Below are positions 23,666 through 35,620 of a stretch of DNA of 64,000 nt, one piece after another. The notes below the pieces were generated by a model. The model was not told the origin of the DNA. It saw only the letters and a program-made list of their open reading frames with translations, and did not search any database. The position numbers were made by a program, and so were the translations under genes. The stretch is from Diogma glabrata (taxonomy: Eukaryota; Arthropoda; Insecta; Diptera; Cylindrotomidae): positions 377,962,053 to 378,026,052 of the forward strand of contig OY856187.1 of assembly GCA_963693315.1 (NCBI GenBank). The letters are read 5' to 3'. The stretch's first letter is position 1. Every line of letters starts with the position of its first letter.

Positions 23666-26531
23666 GGGCTATTATTTTGAAAACGTACATTTTTTTGTTG
23701 ATTTTTAAATTTTTGATTTTTAAAAAATCTGAAATTTTGATATATTGTTGGCATTGACAAAAGGAAAAAAGTCATTTCTGCTTTTATTTTTTGAGTACTC
23801 TGAATCGGAGTTATGCGCGGTTGAATTTTGAGGCTTTTTCACGTAGTTTTTGGTAATGGTGGCAATGTTTTGTGAATAGGTGCCACAAATTTCATCCGAC
23901 TTACGTATATTTTTGCAAGTAAAAAGGAAAATAATTGAATAATTGAAATAAGTAAGTTTAAAATTAATAACTTTTCTCATTTCCGCTAGGCGGCGCGTAA
24001 AACCTTGGTTTACTTCAAAGCTCATATCTCAAAAAGTAGACTTTTTTTTTTGTTTTTCACAAATTTTAAAGTAAACATATGCAGCTATGAAATTGAGAAA
24101 TAAAAAGTCAGCAATTCAATATGGATTTTTTCTTACGATTTTTTAAAGTTTGGTATATGAAAAATTCACATGTGTTTTTTTATTAAGTTAATAATCCTGT
24201 ACTAAATGTGGATCTAATAAATTAAACATTTCATATTTTAACACCTGCAATAAATTTGAACCATTTTCTGTGCGGTTAAATGGTTAAAAACTTATTAAAA
24301 ATTAATTTAAGTTAAGTGGTAAAATAAAGGAATTTAAATTATTAAAAGGGTGTGTAAAATGTTTATTCATTTTAAAAAATGTCTATTCAGCCCCTTTTTA
24401 CTAATTAAAATCTCATTAGAGGTTCATAATTTTAACATTTAAAATTTCTAATGACGCCCACAAACGGTTTTTGACCAAATTATACTTGCATCCAATCAAA
24501 ATATATTAAATTGTACCTACCTAATTTTACCTGATTCTACCTATGTCAAAACTATTTCAAGGGTATATATATATTGATTGGATTGCCTTATAATCAATTA
24601 TATTCCAAAATATTTAGAAGACATATTTAGAAAAGATAATAATAGAAATGCCTTTCAAATTGTGCTGTAACTTGTACGGTCTCAAAAATCATCAGCGGAC
24701 ATCAAAAAATGTGAAACTGGTCACACCAGCTGTTATTCAAAAAGCTGCGACCCTAAATTTTACTTTGCGTGATGACCAGTTTATATGTGAAACATGTCGC
24801 ACTTATATCTATAAAAATAAGGTAAATTTAATTATTTTATTAAAATGAATAAAAATTCATATGCAACTAATATTTTCTATACAGCAGCTTTCATGTTCGG
24901 AAACTATCGATAGTGAAATTATTTCTATAAATCAGGATGTTGAAAATGTTCCAACGAACGAAAATATTCAAATACCTCCAGCATCTTTAGATCCATCGCC
25001 AGTTTCGGTTGATACTATATCTCCACCAGTTCCTGAACTACTTAATGACATTTTAAAAGATATTAACAATGTTCTTGGAAGGTTAGCCGAATCTCCTATC
25101 AAACAAAATCATATTACAACAGGAAGTTATAAAAAAATTGCAAGTGTCACATCGGAAACAAGTCAAAGAATATTTCAAGTAGATTCAGTTAAAGTGTTAT
25201 CACCAAACGAGGAATGTGAATATACATCATGGCTTATGAACCTTAAAAAAGAGTTTAAAGATGCCAGCTGTAAATCAAAACAAGTGTTTTTGTTGACAAC
25301 TCTACCACGTAAATTTTGGTCAAATCAACGTATCCAGGATGAATTTAATGCATCAAGACGACTGGTAGAATTCGCCATGGATCTGTTGGAAACAGTAGGT
25401 CCTTACAGTTGGCCTCAAAGCAAACAAGTGCACAGTTTGTCACAAAATATAGTAAAACAAATTCAAACATACTTCTTATAAGAGGAAATTAGTAGAACAA
25501 TGCCTGGCCTTAAAGATGTTGTTACTATTACAGAAGGATCGACAAAAATTAAGAAATCAAAGCGGTTGGTGTTATGGACCCTCACCGACATCTACGAAAT
25601 GTTCTTGGAAGAAAACAAAGAACTCAAGGATTCCACTGTTTTTTACCGGATAACACTACACCCTATAAAATAATTGCCAAAATGTTTTCTTTTTCTGATG
25701 ATCATAAATATTTCAATTTAAAGGCAAAAAAAAATATATAAATTAATTTTTTAATGTATTTATTTATAATATTGATTAAATTATAATGTTTATAGGAAAA
25801 ATATTTTTATAATGTTTTTTTCTAATGTTAGTGTTGGTGATGTTGAAATTATAACAAAATCTTCGATCATTGGAATCTCCAATTCTTATTCTGAATAAAA
25901 ACCTGTTTCTCAATCAGAAAAACACAAAAAATGGTTCAAATTAATTGCAGGTGTTAAAATATGAAGTGTTTAATTTATTAGATCCACATTTAGTACAGGA
26001 TTATTAACTTAATAAAAAAACACATGTGAATTTTTCATATACCAAACTTTAAAAACTCGTAAGAAAAAATTCATATTGAATTGCTGACTTTTTATTCCTT
26101 AATTTCATAGCTGCATATGTTTACTTTAAAATTTGTGAAAAACAAAAAAAAAAAAGTCTACTTTTTGAGATATGAGCTTTGAAGTAAACCAAGGTTTTAC
26201 GCGCCGCCTAGCGGAAATGAGAAAAGTTATTAATTTTAAACTTACTTATTTCAATTATTCAATTATTTTCCTTTTTACTTGCAAAAATATACGTAAGTCG
26301 GATGAAATTTGTGGCACCTATTCACAAAACATTACCACCATTACCAAAAACTACGTGAAAAAGCCTCAAAATTCAACCGCGCATAACTCCGATTCAGACA
26401 CACAAAATACACAAAAAATAAAAGCAGAAATGACTTTTTTCCTTTCGTCAATACCAACAAAATATCAAAATTTCAGATTTTTAAAAAATAGTTGTTTTTT
26501 TTTCGATGTACGTTTTCAAAATAATAGCCCC
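23666..26531. mobile_element. DNA transposon with about 605-bp terminal inverted repeats
   Basis: 23666..24270 and 25925..26531 are reverse complements with few differences. They share GGGCTATTATTTTGAAAACG at the tip, GCGCGTAAAACC with CGCTAGGCGGCG in the middle and AACACCTGCAAT at the inner end. The element is about 2.9 kb. Between the arms is one plus-strand two-exon gene, now broken (24648..25673). The arm similarity suggests the element is much younger than the gene decay, or that the arms are kept alike by gene conversion. Confidence 0.85.
24648..25673 (+). pseudogene. Broken transposon gene, Cys-rich N-terminus, family not named
   Basis: Exon 1 is 24648..24821 and exon 2 starts at 24885, separated by a 63-bp GT-AG intron (AAG|GTAAAT ... 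TATACAG|CAG), in phase. The N-terminal 58 residues hold a probable zinc-binding pattern (CC at residues 6-7, a His, then CETC). A Pro/Ser-rich linker follows, then a helical domain (LLTTLPRKFWSNQRIQDEF; VGPYSWPQSKQVHSLSQN). TAA at 25479 interrupts the frame, which continues (EEISRTMPGLKDVVTI; KKSKRLVLWTLTDIYEMF) to TAA at 25671. From memory, this domain pattern recurs in uncharacterised transposon-borne proteins of insects, Hydra and fish; I cannot name the superfamily. The expected downstream catalytic part is absent, so the copy also looks deleted at its 3' end. Confidence 0.7.
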
Positions 26532-26575
26532 ATATTTTATGTTTACTCACAATATTTTGTATGGTCTATTGCTGG

Positions 26576-26724
26576 AGTGACCATTCATACTGAATTTATC
26601 AGTACAGTACTGATTTTCTAGCTTATGTACTGATAGAGATATGCGGTACTGATAGAGTGACCATTCGTACTGATTTTATCAGTACAGTACTGATTTTCTA
26701 GCTTCTGTACTGATAGACATATGC
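26576..26724. repeat. Tandem partial MITE ends with TACTGAT motifs
   Basis: Two direct copies of a roughly 75-bp unit (GTGACCATTC, CAGTACAGTACTGATT, ATATGCGGTACTGAT) abut the left end of the MITE that follows. They probably arose by slippage or partial insertion of the same family. Confidence 0.6.
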
Positions 26725-26892
26725 GGTACTGATTTTTACTGATTTTTAAAATTATGTACTGAAAGTACTGATTTTTAAGAAAATTGTTGAATTTTACTTT
26801 AAGCTTCAATTTAAATAAGGAAATAAAACAATACGTGCCATCGTTTGGTATAAACTTGTAATAAAAATTATTTGAAAAATAGTACATTTTGT

Positions 26893-27885
26893 TACAAGAG
26901 ATGAAAACGCTGCTTTTTCGTGAGTGAAAATTTATCCACGAGACGTGTTAGCGTCGAGTGGGGCAATTTCACGAACGTAAAATGTTTCTCGCGTAGGAAA
27001 TACAATTTTTTCTATGAGTCTATTTTCATCACGCTTAATGACCTGTGAAAATGGGTTCTTTTACAACTATGTAGTGTAAAAAGAATAACAAATTGCAGTT
27101 GCTATGGTTTCTCATATAATTTTACAAAGTTTTTTAAACAAGGCAACCATATAAAAATAGAATATGAATTTTTAATGTTATGTTGTCAATTTTTAATTTT
27201 ATGATTTATAGTAAATATCGATTAAAAATATACTATCATAGAAAAAATTGCATTTCCTACGCGAGATAATAGTATATTATTGAATTAGGAGCTAAAGTCG
27301 TACTTTTTGTGTTGAGTCTATAGTTTGGCGGCCGACCGTAGGGAGGCCGACAATTATAGACGAAACACAAAAAGTCACTTTAGCTCCGAATTCAATACAC
27401 TATTTTTTCGGCAAACGTTTAAATTTGTTTAAAAATATGAAATTAATGCATCAAATTTTTTAAAAATATGTTTTAGGTAATAAATTTTCTGAAATTAATT
27501 TTTTTTTATTTTTATTCATTAAAATGAACTGAAATGCATTCTGTTTTGAACAAATTAATAATATCATTTTATTTAACTTTACTGCCGCCGTAAAAATATG
27601 AAAATTACTTTACAGCCGCCGTAAAAATATGAAAATTACTTTACAGCCGCCGTAAAAATATGAAAATTACTTTACAGCCGCCGTAAAAATATGGAAGTTA
27701 CTTTACAGCCGCCGGCAGAAAAAGTAAAAATGACGTCACTTTTGCAGCCGCCGGCTAAAAAGTAAGACTTTAGCTACTCCCCAGCGGCAGTAAAGTTAAA
27801 CTTTACAGCCGTTAGCCGAAAAAAACGTTTTTCGTTCGTAAACAACTGTTTACTCACAAAAAACAATGTTTTCATCTCTTGTAGG
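26893..27885. mobile_element. Nested element with CAAGAGATGAAAAC inverted ends
   Basis: ACAAGAGATGAAAAC near 26893 is matched by GTTTTCATCTCTTGTA near 27869..27884. Inside are an internal palindrome (GGCGGCCGACC region near 27328, flanked by complementary TTTTTGTGTT arms) and the 31-bp tandem repeat at 27580..27720. No gene is present. The GC content of the repeat core is well above that of the surroundings. Confidence 0.6.
27580..27720. repeat. 31-bp tandem repeat, about 4.5 copies
   Basis: The unit contains ACTTTACAGCCGCCG followed by TAAAAATATGAAAATT, repeated nearly exactly. It is a local CpG-rich patch (GCCGCCG) in a very AT-rich region. Confidence 0.9.
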
Positions 27886-27950
27886 AAAATATGCTATTTC
27901 AAGCAGGCTTAAGAAAATAGACATTTCATTTGCTATCATAGAAAAAATAC

Positions 27951-28270
27951 TTTTTTTAACTACTAACTTGAGAAATCGTCATTATTTACTCGAAAGCCCC
28001 AATGAGAAGTAATTTTTCTCAAGCTAGGTCAATAATAATAACAAACAATTACCTAGGTTAATAATGACAAATTTTCTTTTATTTCTAATTGGAATGAACA
28101 AAAAAACACAAACAAATAAGAATTTCATTGCTTTGTTTCATTTTATTTGTATGAAACTAAACTTCCAGGCTACTTGATATTTTAAGATATTTAAAAAATG
28201 AAATGGAAAACGACTAATATAAAAATCTAATGAAAGCAAATATGATAATTAGGGTTAGTAGTTAAAAAAA
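27951..28270. mobile_element. Small MITE with TTAACTACTAAC inverted ends
   Basis: TTTTTTTAACTACTAAC (27951..27967) is matched by GTTAGTAGTTAAAAAAA (28254..28270). It is about 320 bp with no frame. Adjacent DNA at 28271..28400 has its own short inverted words (CTCGGCGCTACGCGCC), perhaps another remnant. Confidence 0.65.
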
Positions 28271-28670
28271 TTCTATATATACCTCGGTTGAGAAGACTAA
28301 TATAGACCTCGAACATTATATCCCTCGGCGCTACGCGCCTCAGGATCTAAAAGTTCTCGGTCAATAATAGCCTACTTCTCAACCTTGATATATAATGTAC
28401 TATTATTTTTAAAAGGTGGAGTTACCCACGTAAAAAAGATCAAAATTCTAACCGTGTTTCCCAAGCAATCGTGGCGGAAAGTTGTATTTCACAAAATTCT
28501 GATGTTGGTCTCAACAAAATTTCCTTAAAATTAATTAAAACAGATTTGTCTACTTCGTTCACACATTACCTTTCGGCTTAGAAGAGTCATAGGTGACTAA
28601 GGATGCTACATATTTTAACTCTTAAAATTTTGTACTGATTTTACTTAGAAAAAAAATGGTCACCCTAGGT

Positions 28671-28940
28671 ACTGATTTTTACTGATTTCTAAAATTATGT
28701 ACTGAAAGTACTGATTTTTAAGAAAATGTTAAGTTTTAATTTAAGGTCCAATTTAAAATCGGAAATAAAACTATACGAGTCATCGTTTGGTATGAACTTG
28801 TAATAAAAATTACGTGGAGAAAATACTTTTACATTTACCTTTCGACTTAGAAGAGACATAGGTTAGGTGAGACTAAGTATAGTACATATTTTAACTCTTA
28901 AAATTTTGTACTGATTTCACTTAGAAAAAAATAGTCACCC
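28671..28940. mobile_element. MITE copy 2, uninterrupted
   Basis: This 270-bp element abuts copy 1 in tandem and ends in GTCACCCTA like it. It serves as the reference for what copy 1 looked like before its internal insertions. Confidence 0.65.
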
Positions 28941-30990
28941 TATCTATTGCAAACGGTAATTTATTCGTTTTCCATCTAATATCGCCAACCAGTTCCAACA
29001 ACAAAATACTTAAGAGAAGAATAACAAAACTGTTTTACAAGAATTTTGATTGCCTTAAGGCAAGCAGATGATTATAATATTGAATTGTGCCGTATTTTTT
29101 GTTTGTTTACTTTGTTCGATTTTTTTTCTACAAGATAATCAAAGTTTTAATTGATTTACTAGAAGATGAAAAATGAAAGTAATTTTTCGGCCAGAAAATT
29201 AAATTCAAACACATTTTTTTTTGATTGTTTTTGTTGAAAGATGAATTTCTTTTTATATATATTGTTTTGATTCCATTTTTAATTAAAAAACTTTTTTTTG
29301 TTATATCAGAAAAAGGTGTTTATAAAATTAACGAATAAATTAATTTTCCTTTTCTAATTCTAATTAGAAATGCAATAATAAAATTGCATTGCTGGCGGAT
29401 GGATTGTAAGCGTACCGAAAAAGTAGTACATCTCTCTATTTTATTGAAAGTATGAAATCTGTCTGTGGAAATAGGGACTATGTAACAAAAGAGGTAAGGG
29501 TTGTGTACAAAATTAATAGTTTATTTCATCCGATTCATCCGATCTTCAATTTCATAAAAAAGTGATCGTCTTATTTGTTCGAATTATCGTGTTTTGTCTC
29601 TGCTGAGCACCGTATATAAATTACATCTTACATAAATTACATCTACATAAGATACATCTAATGTTAAATTGACTCGACTCATCCCGGTCGCCAAATTTAC
29701 CATCGATGATTATCAGTATGGTTCTCGTCGTAACATTTCCACCAAAGATCAATTTTTAACCTTGATAATAATGTTGTAAAGCTGTTGGGAATACAATATG
29801 CTGCCATTACTGCCATCACTCATAACCTTACTTCATACTCATATGTCTTGTTACCCCTATGAAACTGAATTATCATCGTGCCTCTCAACATTGGGTCAAC
29901 AAAAGTAAAACTTTCGCACCTGCATTATTTAATGTGGCGCTTGAATTTGAGAAATGAAAAATTACATCGAGTCACAAAATGTCTCAACACATGCGCTCTG
30001 AGTTGCTAATGGACGCATTTTTGGTTGTTTTTCCTTTTTCTAAGGAACGAAAAGTGCACAATAAATCATATTACACAATAAAACATAAAATAGGCAATAT
30101 TTCATGATAGGAAAAAAAAATTAAATAAAAAGTAAACACAAATTTGCTTTTAAAAATTAGCAGAAGCAAAACCAGAACGTAAATGTCAATAATTCTGCTA
30201 ACGGTATTAAACCTCAACGATTAAAACACACTAAAAGAGTTAAATAAATGCTAATTTTTAGAGCAGTCAACTAAACTGAATAGAAATTCTCTGCCAGGAT
30301 CTCTAAGATAACACCTTGGGTTTTGATATATGACTTCAATGACTTTAATCTCGTATATCAAAAGCCGCAGATTAGCCCAATAAATAAGAAAGAAATGCCA
30401 AGAAACTTGGATAATGGCTACTGTGTTGTAAATGCTGGCGACAACGAAAAAGAACATGCGGCAAACCTTAAATACCTGAGCGTCAAAGTTAGTCTGGGTC
30501 CTTGTTTGTGCCGCATACAGAGTTTTGTAGGCTCTATATTATTTTTCTTGAACAAACTAAGCAGGATAAAAACTATAATTTTTCTTTGGGTTGCTTCAGC
30601 AAAGAGTTAGTGTTTGGATTTGAAGAAAAAAGGGCGCAAACGCTTTGGTGAAGTAAATTACAGAATTATATAAGATTTTAGATTTATTTGATCGTATATT
30701 TTTTCTTCGGAATAATTAGTTCCATGATTTTCTTAATCCCATGAGTTGAGTTGGTGTCAAAAATCCTTAATAATTCAAAACCTATTCAAAATTCAAGTCT
30801 AGTGAATTGTAATTATCAGTTAGTTAATGCACTTATACATTGTTTTATGTATGTACAAAAATATATATTCTTTTCCAAACTCTGTTATACGAAGCTGTTG
30901 TAATTGAAATATTTTCACCAGTGTTGAAAAGGTATTTTACCGATTCAATACTGGCGATATTAATATGGTTTTAGTGCTCGTTTTTTAGAT
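28941..30990. other. No gene seen
   Basis: Two kilobases of AT-rich DNA. Frames at 30251..30610 overlap each other on both strands and have no recognisable composition or motif. A short repeat (TTACATCTTACATAAA-like) lies near 29620. Nothing else can be supported. Confidence 0.5.
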
Positions 30991-33900
30991 ATTGATAGCA
31001 TCTACGGGCCTATTTTGTTAGGTTCAGTGAAAAATGATTGAGTCAAAGTTTGGTCTCAATAGGAGGTAGGGGGTAACAGGTGCCATAACAGCCCCTAAGG
31101 GAGTCAATTTGGCAAAAATTTGACGAAAATAATTCATAGCTTAACCAGGAAAGATTTTGTTTAAATTCACTGTGGTTGCCACAAAGTCATCCCTAGAAGT
31201 GTCAAATGTATGACCAAGTCCTAATATTTTTTTTATTCCTAATATTTCTCCCCAACACACTTACTCTCTATCTGCCACCCTTCTGGGAGGTGTCCATACA
31301 AAAAACAAAAGAAGGAAGAAAAATAATAAAAACTAATTTATAGCTCTGGGGTGTCCCATATACGAGGTCAAATATATGAATAGGTCCTATTAATTTTTCT
31401 TTTCCAACATTTCTTTCAAATAGGCCTACCTCTTATCTGCTTCCCTTCTGAAAGTCCCCCTAAAAACACCTAACAGTTGGATTTCACCAATATAAAACTA
31501 CTGTTTAGCTATTTTCACGCTCTGAGGTGGTCAAATGCATTTAATTTAAAATACATCGAAAAATAATAAGTGAAGCAAGAAAAGCCGTATTTAGGAAAAT
31601 AAGATAAGATAAGATTGTTTTGTCAGTTGTTGGGAATTGCGCCTTATAATTAGCGATGACTAATAGAAACTCTTAAAACTCGTCTTCATTCCGACAGAGA
31701 CCCTCGTTGTCATTTTGCACCATCTTCATGCCTCCCTCAGCCGTGTCGTTGACCCATCGCAATTTCTTGACAATTATGAAAGCTTCTATATAGTAATCGC
31801 GGTCATCCCAAATGGCCGGAGGATAATTCAAGAAATCTGGTAACAAGCCGAAGCAAATGAAAAAGTTTTATGTGTTCGATGTGACGAAACTGCTCCAATC
31901 TTTTTCCATGAAGTCTTCGTTGATGTCTTTGAGTTTCATTGTTAGTTTTTTTATGTCGCTGCGAGTGATTACGACAGGGCCACATGAAGGACTTCTTGAA
32001 CATCTTATTCTTCGCTATCTTCATCAGATGATGCGTCACATTCTGCGACTGATGATCCTTCTTCTTCTTCACTTTCTTCACTTTCCTCAGAAGTGGCACC
32101 TAAGACTTTTACCATTTTGATCTTAATTTCTATTGCCACCTTTGAATCAAAAAACGCGAGCGCAGTGGACTCTTTCGAAAGAAAATTACATAGGTCGATT
32201 GTATCCAACGAATTTGGACAAAACAATCATTAAAATTTTCTTTGCATATTCGGCAAAATCTTTGCATACTCGTCGATTGATTTTATAAAGTTCAAATCTT
32301 GGTTTGGAACTTCCTCAGCTCGATCGTATCGAAACCAGGCTTTAGCGTAACGAAGAACGATGAATATGCAAACATCACGTAAACCATTTAGCTCGCGTGC
32401 CGTCATTTTGAAATGTTTTCGGTATAAAAACATTTTCAGGTTGTAGATTCCTTTAGATATCTATCGAGTATGGCTAGTAAGTCAAGGCGCGAGGATAAGC
32501 TGGATGAATTCCTCGTACTCGCGTGGTTAGTTTACCTTCAATTGAGCTTAACGAAAGATTCGTTTTGACATTTGCATTGCATCTGGAATCCGTTTAACGA
32601 CTAACGACGTCTTCTACGCCAGTGATGTATGCTTTCATTTTAATTGTATCTCATCCATCTTTGAACCGGTCAAAGATAAGTACTCATAGCGCAGAAGTTT
32701 TGCCAAATAAAGTTTCAAATACTTCCCGTAAAACTAGTTCATAAATATGATGACGGCACGGCAAATATGGAACGATTCTTTCTTGTTAAACTACCGGTGT
32801 TGGACGCTGTTGTGTCCTGAGAATGAGAAACCTTGCACGCGATTCAACATGTGCCACTCAACGAGCAGGTTGTAAATAGCTACTGCAATATGTTTGCTTT
32901 TCATGGGCCTGAATAGATCTTTGGCGCACACAGAAATTGCTCCTTTCCATCAAACGATACAATAATTGGAAGTCGATCAACTTTCTTTTTGCCTTGGAGA
33001 TCTAGTTGCACTTTTTCGTCCCAATACATCAAGACGAGAAAAAGAAGAATTTGGATGTTAGACCAATATTCAAACATATTAGATTAATGATTAATGTTGC
33101 TTGTGGTTTTTTTACAAACTCTACGACTTTCTTCTGCTTTTCATTACGATGTTTCCGTAATGACGAGCGATTTATAATCACTTTCTTTGGATCGCGTCCC
33201 ATACCTTCCGCGGTGGCTATCAAAGTTTGAATCCCACTACGGTCACTTGTTCTGGACTTGTTCTTGGACTGAAAATAAGATACCATTCGTCCAGTGAAAC
33301 ATTCAACAGAGCATCTTGTTCCTTTGAGGGGTTGGAGCGATTGCGGAGCATCAGTGTCAATGTCATGAACTTCCATTTGGTGGGCGTCACTAGATTCGGT
33401 TGAAGAAGTTTTTTCAACTACAATTACCCCAATTTAGTTTAGCATTGACAAAAGCTTATTAGCGTGGATCTAGATAACAAACCAGCTGTTTCAAAATCAC
33501 TAGTTTGGCTTTTGCGGCTTGATTTTTCAGCACATTCGCGTTTACCCCTAAAGTGACCAAGTCCGCACCAATCATGGAGCCCACGTGGTCTTTCAACCTT
33601 TGCATTTTCAAAAATTCAACATCTTCTTTATTTTTCGTTATTGTGAGAGCATCGGCACTCGCGATGTCAAATATATCTTCCAACTTGTCGATGAATTCAG
33701 CCTCTCTAGCAACATGAACAGCGCCGCCTTAATCAGATTGTTTTTGCAAGTCACGGTACTGATCCCGTAATTTAATAATTTTATTTTGAATGTTGAGCCA
33801 GTGTTTGTAGTGGAATGCACTCTGAAGCCCAAAAATTGACACTGCCTCGGTGACTAATAATACACTTTCGGCTGCTGCCATACGTCGATAAATAGTGTTG

Positions 33901-34730
33901 AAGCAGAGCATTTGCAGCACTTGTTTGCTTGATGGCAATTTTGAACCCTGAATTTCCATGCTGGGGTGCTCAATCAGATACATTTTGGTATTCGATCGTA
34001 AAACAACTACATCTGAAGTAGATGATGCCATTTTCATTTGGAGCTGAAATTAATAAACTATATATTCGAATATAATGTTGAGTTTGATTGTTTTACAATA
34101 TTATACGATGCGCTATATCATACTCTAACACGAGAACTATTCCAAAATGTGGGTGTTTTTGTAGGGAGACTGCCAGAATGGAGGTAGACAAGGGGTAGGT
34201 ATGTTTCAAAGAAATGTTGAGAAGGAAAAATTAATAAGACCTATTCATATATTTGACCCCTCTAGCGGTCATCCTGGGGACTAGCTCCAAATTATTTTTT
34301 AACATATTTCTTCGTTTTTTGAGATTTTTGTATGGAAACCCCCAGAAGGGTGGCAGATAGGTTTTGGTGAGAAATGGCAATAAAAAAACAATAGGATCTG
34401 GTCATACATTTGATTCATCTATGGGTCACTTTGGGGTAGCCACAGCAAATTTAGACAAAAATAAATTTTTCAACTTTTGTAGGGGAGCCTCGGCAGGGTG
34501 GCAGATGGAGGGTTCGTATGTTGGGAATAAATGTTGAACAAGAAAGAATAATAGGGCCTGGTGATACATTTGACCTCTATAGGGGTCACCTTGGTGTAGA
34601 TGTGAATTATTTTCGTCCATTTTTTTGACAAATGGCAGCTGTAACCCCCTTCCTATTGGGACCCAACTACAGCTCAATAATTTTCTTTGACGGAACCTAA
34701 CAAAATTAGACAATCCGTAGACGATATCAC
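30991..34730. mobile_element. TIR DNA transposon with decayed minus-strand gene
   Basis: The outer ends are inverted: TTTTGTTAGGTTC near 31013..31025 and its complement GAACCTAACAAAA near 34692..34705, followed by ATCTACGG / CCGTAGA tips. The arms, about 0.45-0.65 kb, contain degenerate tandem units of about 140 bp with TGTATGGAAACCCCCAGAAGG and GGTGGCAGAT words. The coding remnant occupies 31803..34037. Confidence 0.7.
31803..34037 (-). pseudogene. Decayed transposase-like gene, unnamed family
   Basis: Fragments in several frames lie in order on the minus strand. They include an N-terminal piece from 34037 (SKQVLQMLCFNTIYRRMAAA), a middle piece near 33180..33110 (VIINRSSLRKHRNEKQKK), a piece near 33010..32900 (VQLDLQGKKKVDRLPIIVSF, then GKEQFLCAPK), a piece near 32410..32230 (LNGLRDVCIFIVLRYAKAWF) and an acidic C-terminus (32160..32005). 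From memory, the pattern DGK-x-DL-x-G-x3-VDRLPI followed by GLRDICxFxVxxYxKAWF is shared by uncharacterised transposon proteins of aphids, squid and Hydra. Many frameshifts and stops make this copy dead. The superfamily is not known to me. Confidence 0.65.
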
Positions 34731-35620
34731 TATCACAGTATTTATTTTTTATATTTTTTGTTATCTCTAAACTTGAATTTTACTATCATCCAATAACAGA
34801 CAGAAAGGTTTGGCATGAGATTTACTAGTTCCTGTGGTGATTGTTTGACATTTACAATTGCCGGGACAATTTATGCAACGATTTGTTGTTATATAATATT
34901 AATTAAAAGTTTGATCATTATGATTGAAGAGTAGGATCAACGGCCAGTAATAGGGTGAGTGAAACGTTTTAATTTGTAAATATAGTAGTCGTAGTTTAAA
35001 TGGTGTGAATGATGATCTGAGTCCCTCTAACTTTAGGGTCTGCAGAGTCCCTGTTCTTTACTCATTTGAATCCATATTCTTGTGAAACTTTTGTGTGCAA
35101 TTCAGTATTTTACTGGGCTGAAGAATTGTAAAATCGAATTCACAGACTGAAACTAGTTGGAATCATCTCAAGACACACAGATCCTTCAAAGTGATTCGTT
35201 TATCAAGAATGTACATCGTTTTATTGTAGTTATTGATTATTGCAGTTATTGATTCAATACTAATACAGTTAGGGTATAAAAAACAGTAAGAATGTGTTCG
35301 AAGAGGAAAAATCATACTAAGAAATATACTATACATACTTAGAAAATGAATAAAAATAAAACTTTTCTAACGATGAAATTTCATCTTCGAAATACAATCA
35401 CCCGGAGGTATTGGCGTATTGGATAGGGTGTTCACCAACGGATGCAAATGATATGAAGAAAATTCAATTTCCAGACCGAAACAAGAAAAAGAGAAATGGA
35501 GATTTACTTTGAAAATAATTGAAAATATATCTATTTTACAATACTTAGAATTTCTTAAATAACCATTAAAAGGGTTATAAGGCATAACTAAAAACTGAAT
35601 AATTTATACGGTAATAAATA
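34731..35620. other. No gene seen
   Basis: AT-rich DNA between two inverted-repeat elements. The frame at 35367..35585 has no supporting features. Confidence 0.5.

Larger units (their letters stand above)
26725..28668. mobile_element. MITE copy 1 carrying about 1.7 kb of nested insertions
   Basis: The left part (26725..26885) and right part (28560..28668) match the uninterrupted copy 2 at 28671..28940. Shared words are ACTGATTTTTACTGATTT, CATCGTTTGGTAT, ATTACCTTTCGGCTTAGAAG and GTCACCCTA. Between them sit two further inverted-repeat elements (26893..27885 and 27951..28270). The ACTGAT/GTCACCCTA ends have the look of a non-autonomous DNA element; the superfamily is not assigned. Confidence 0.65.
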
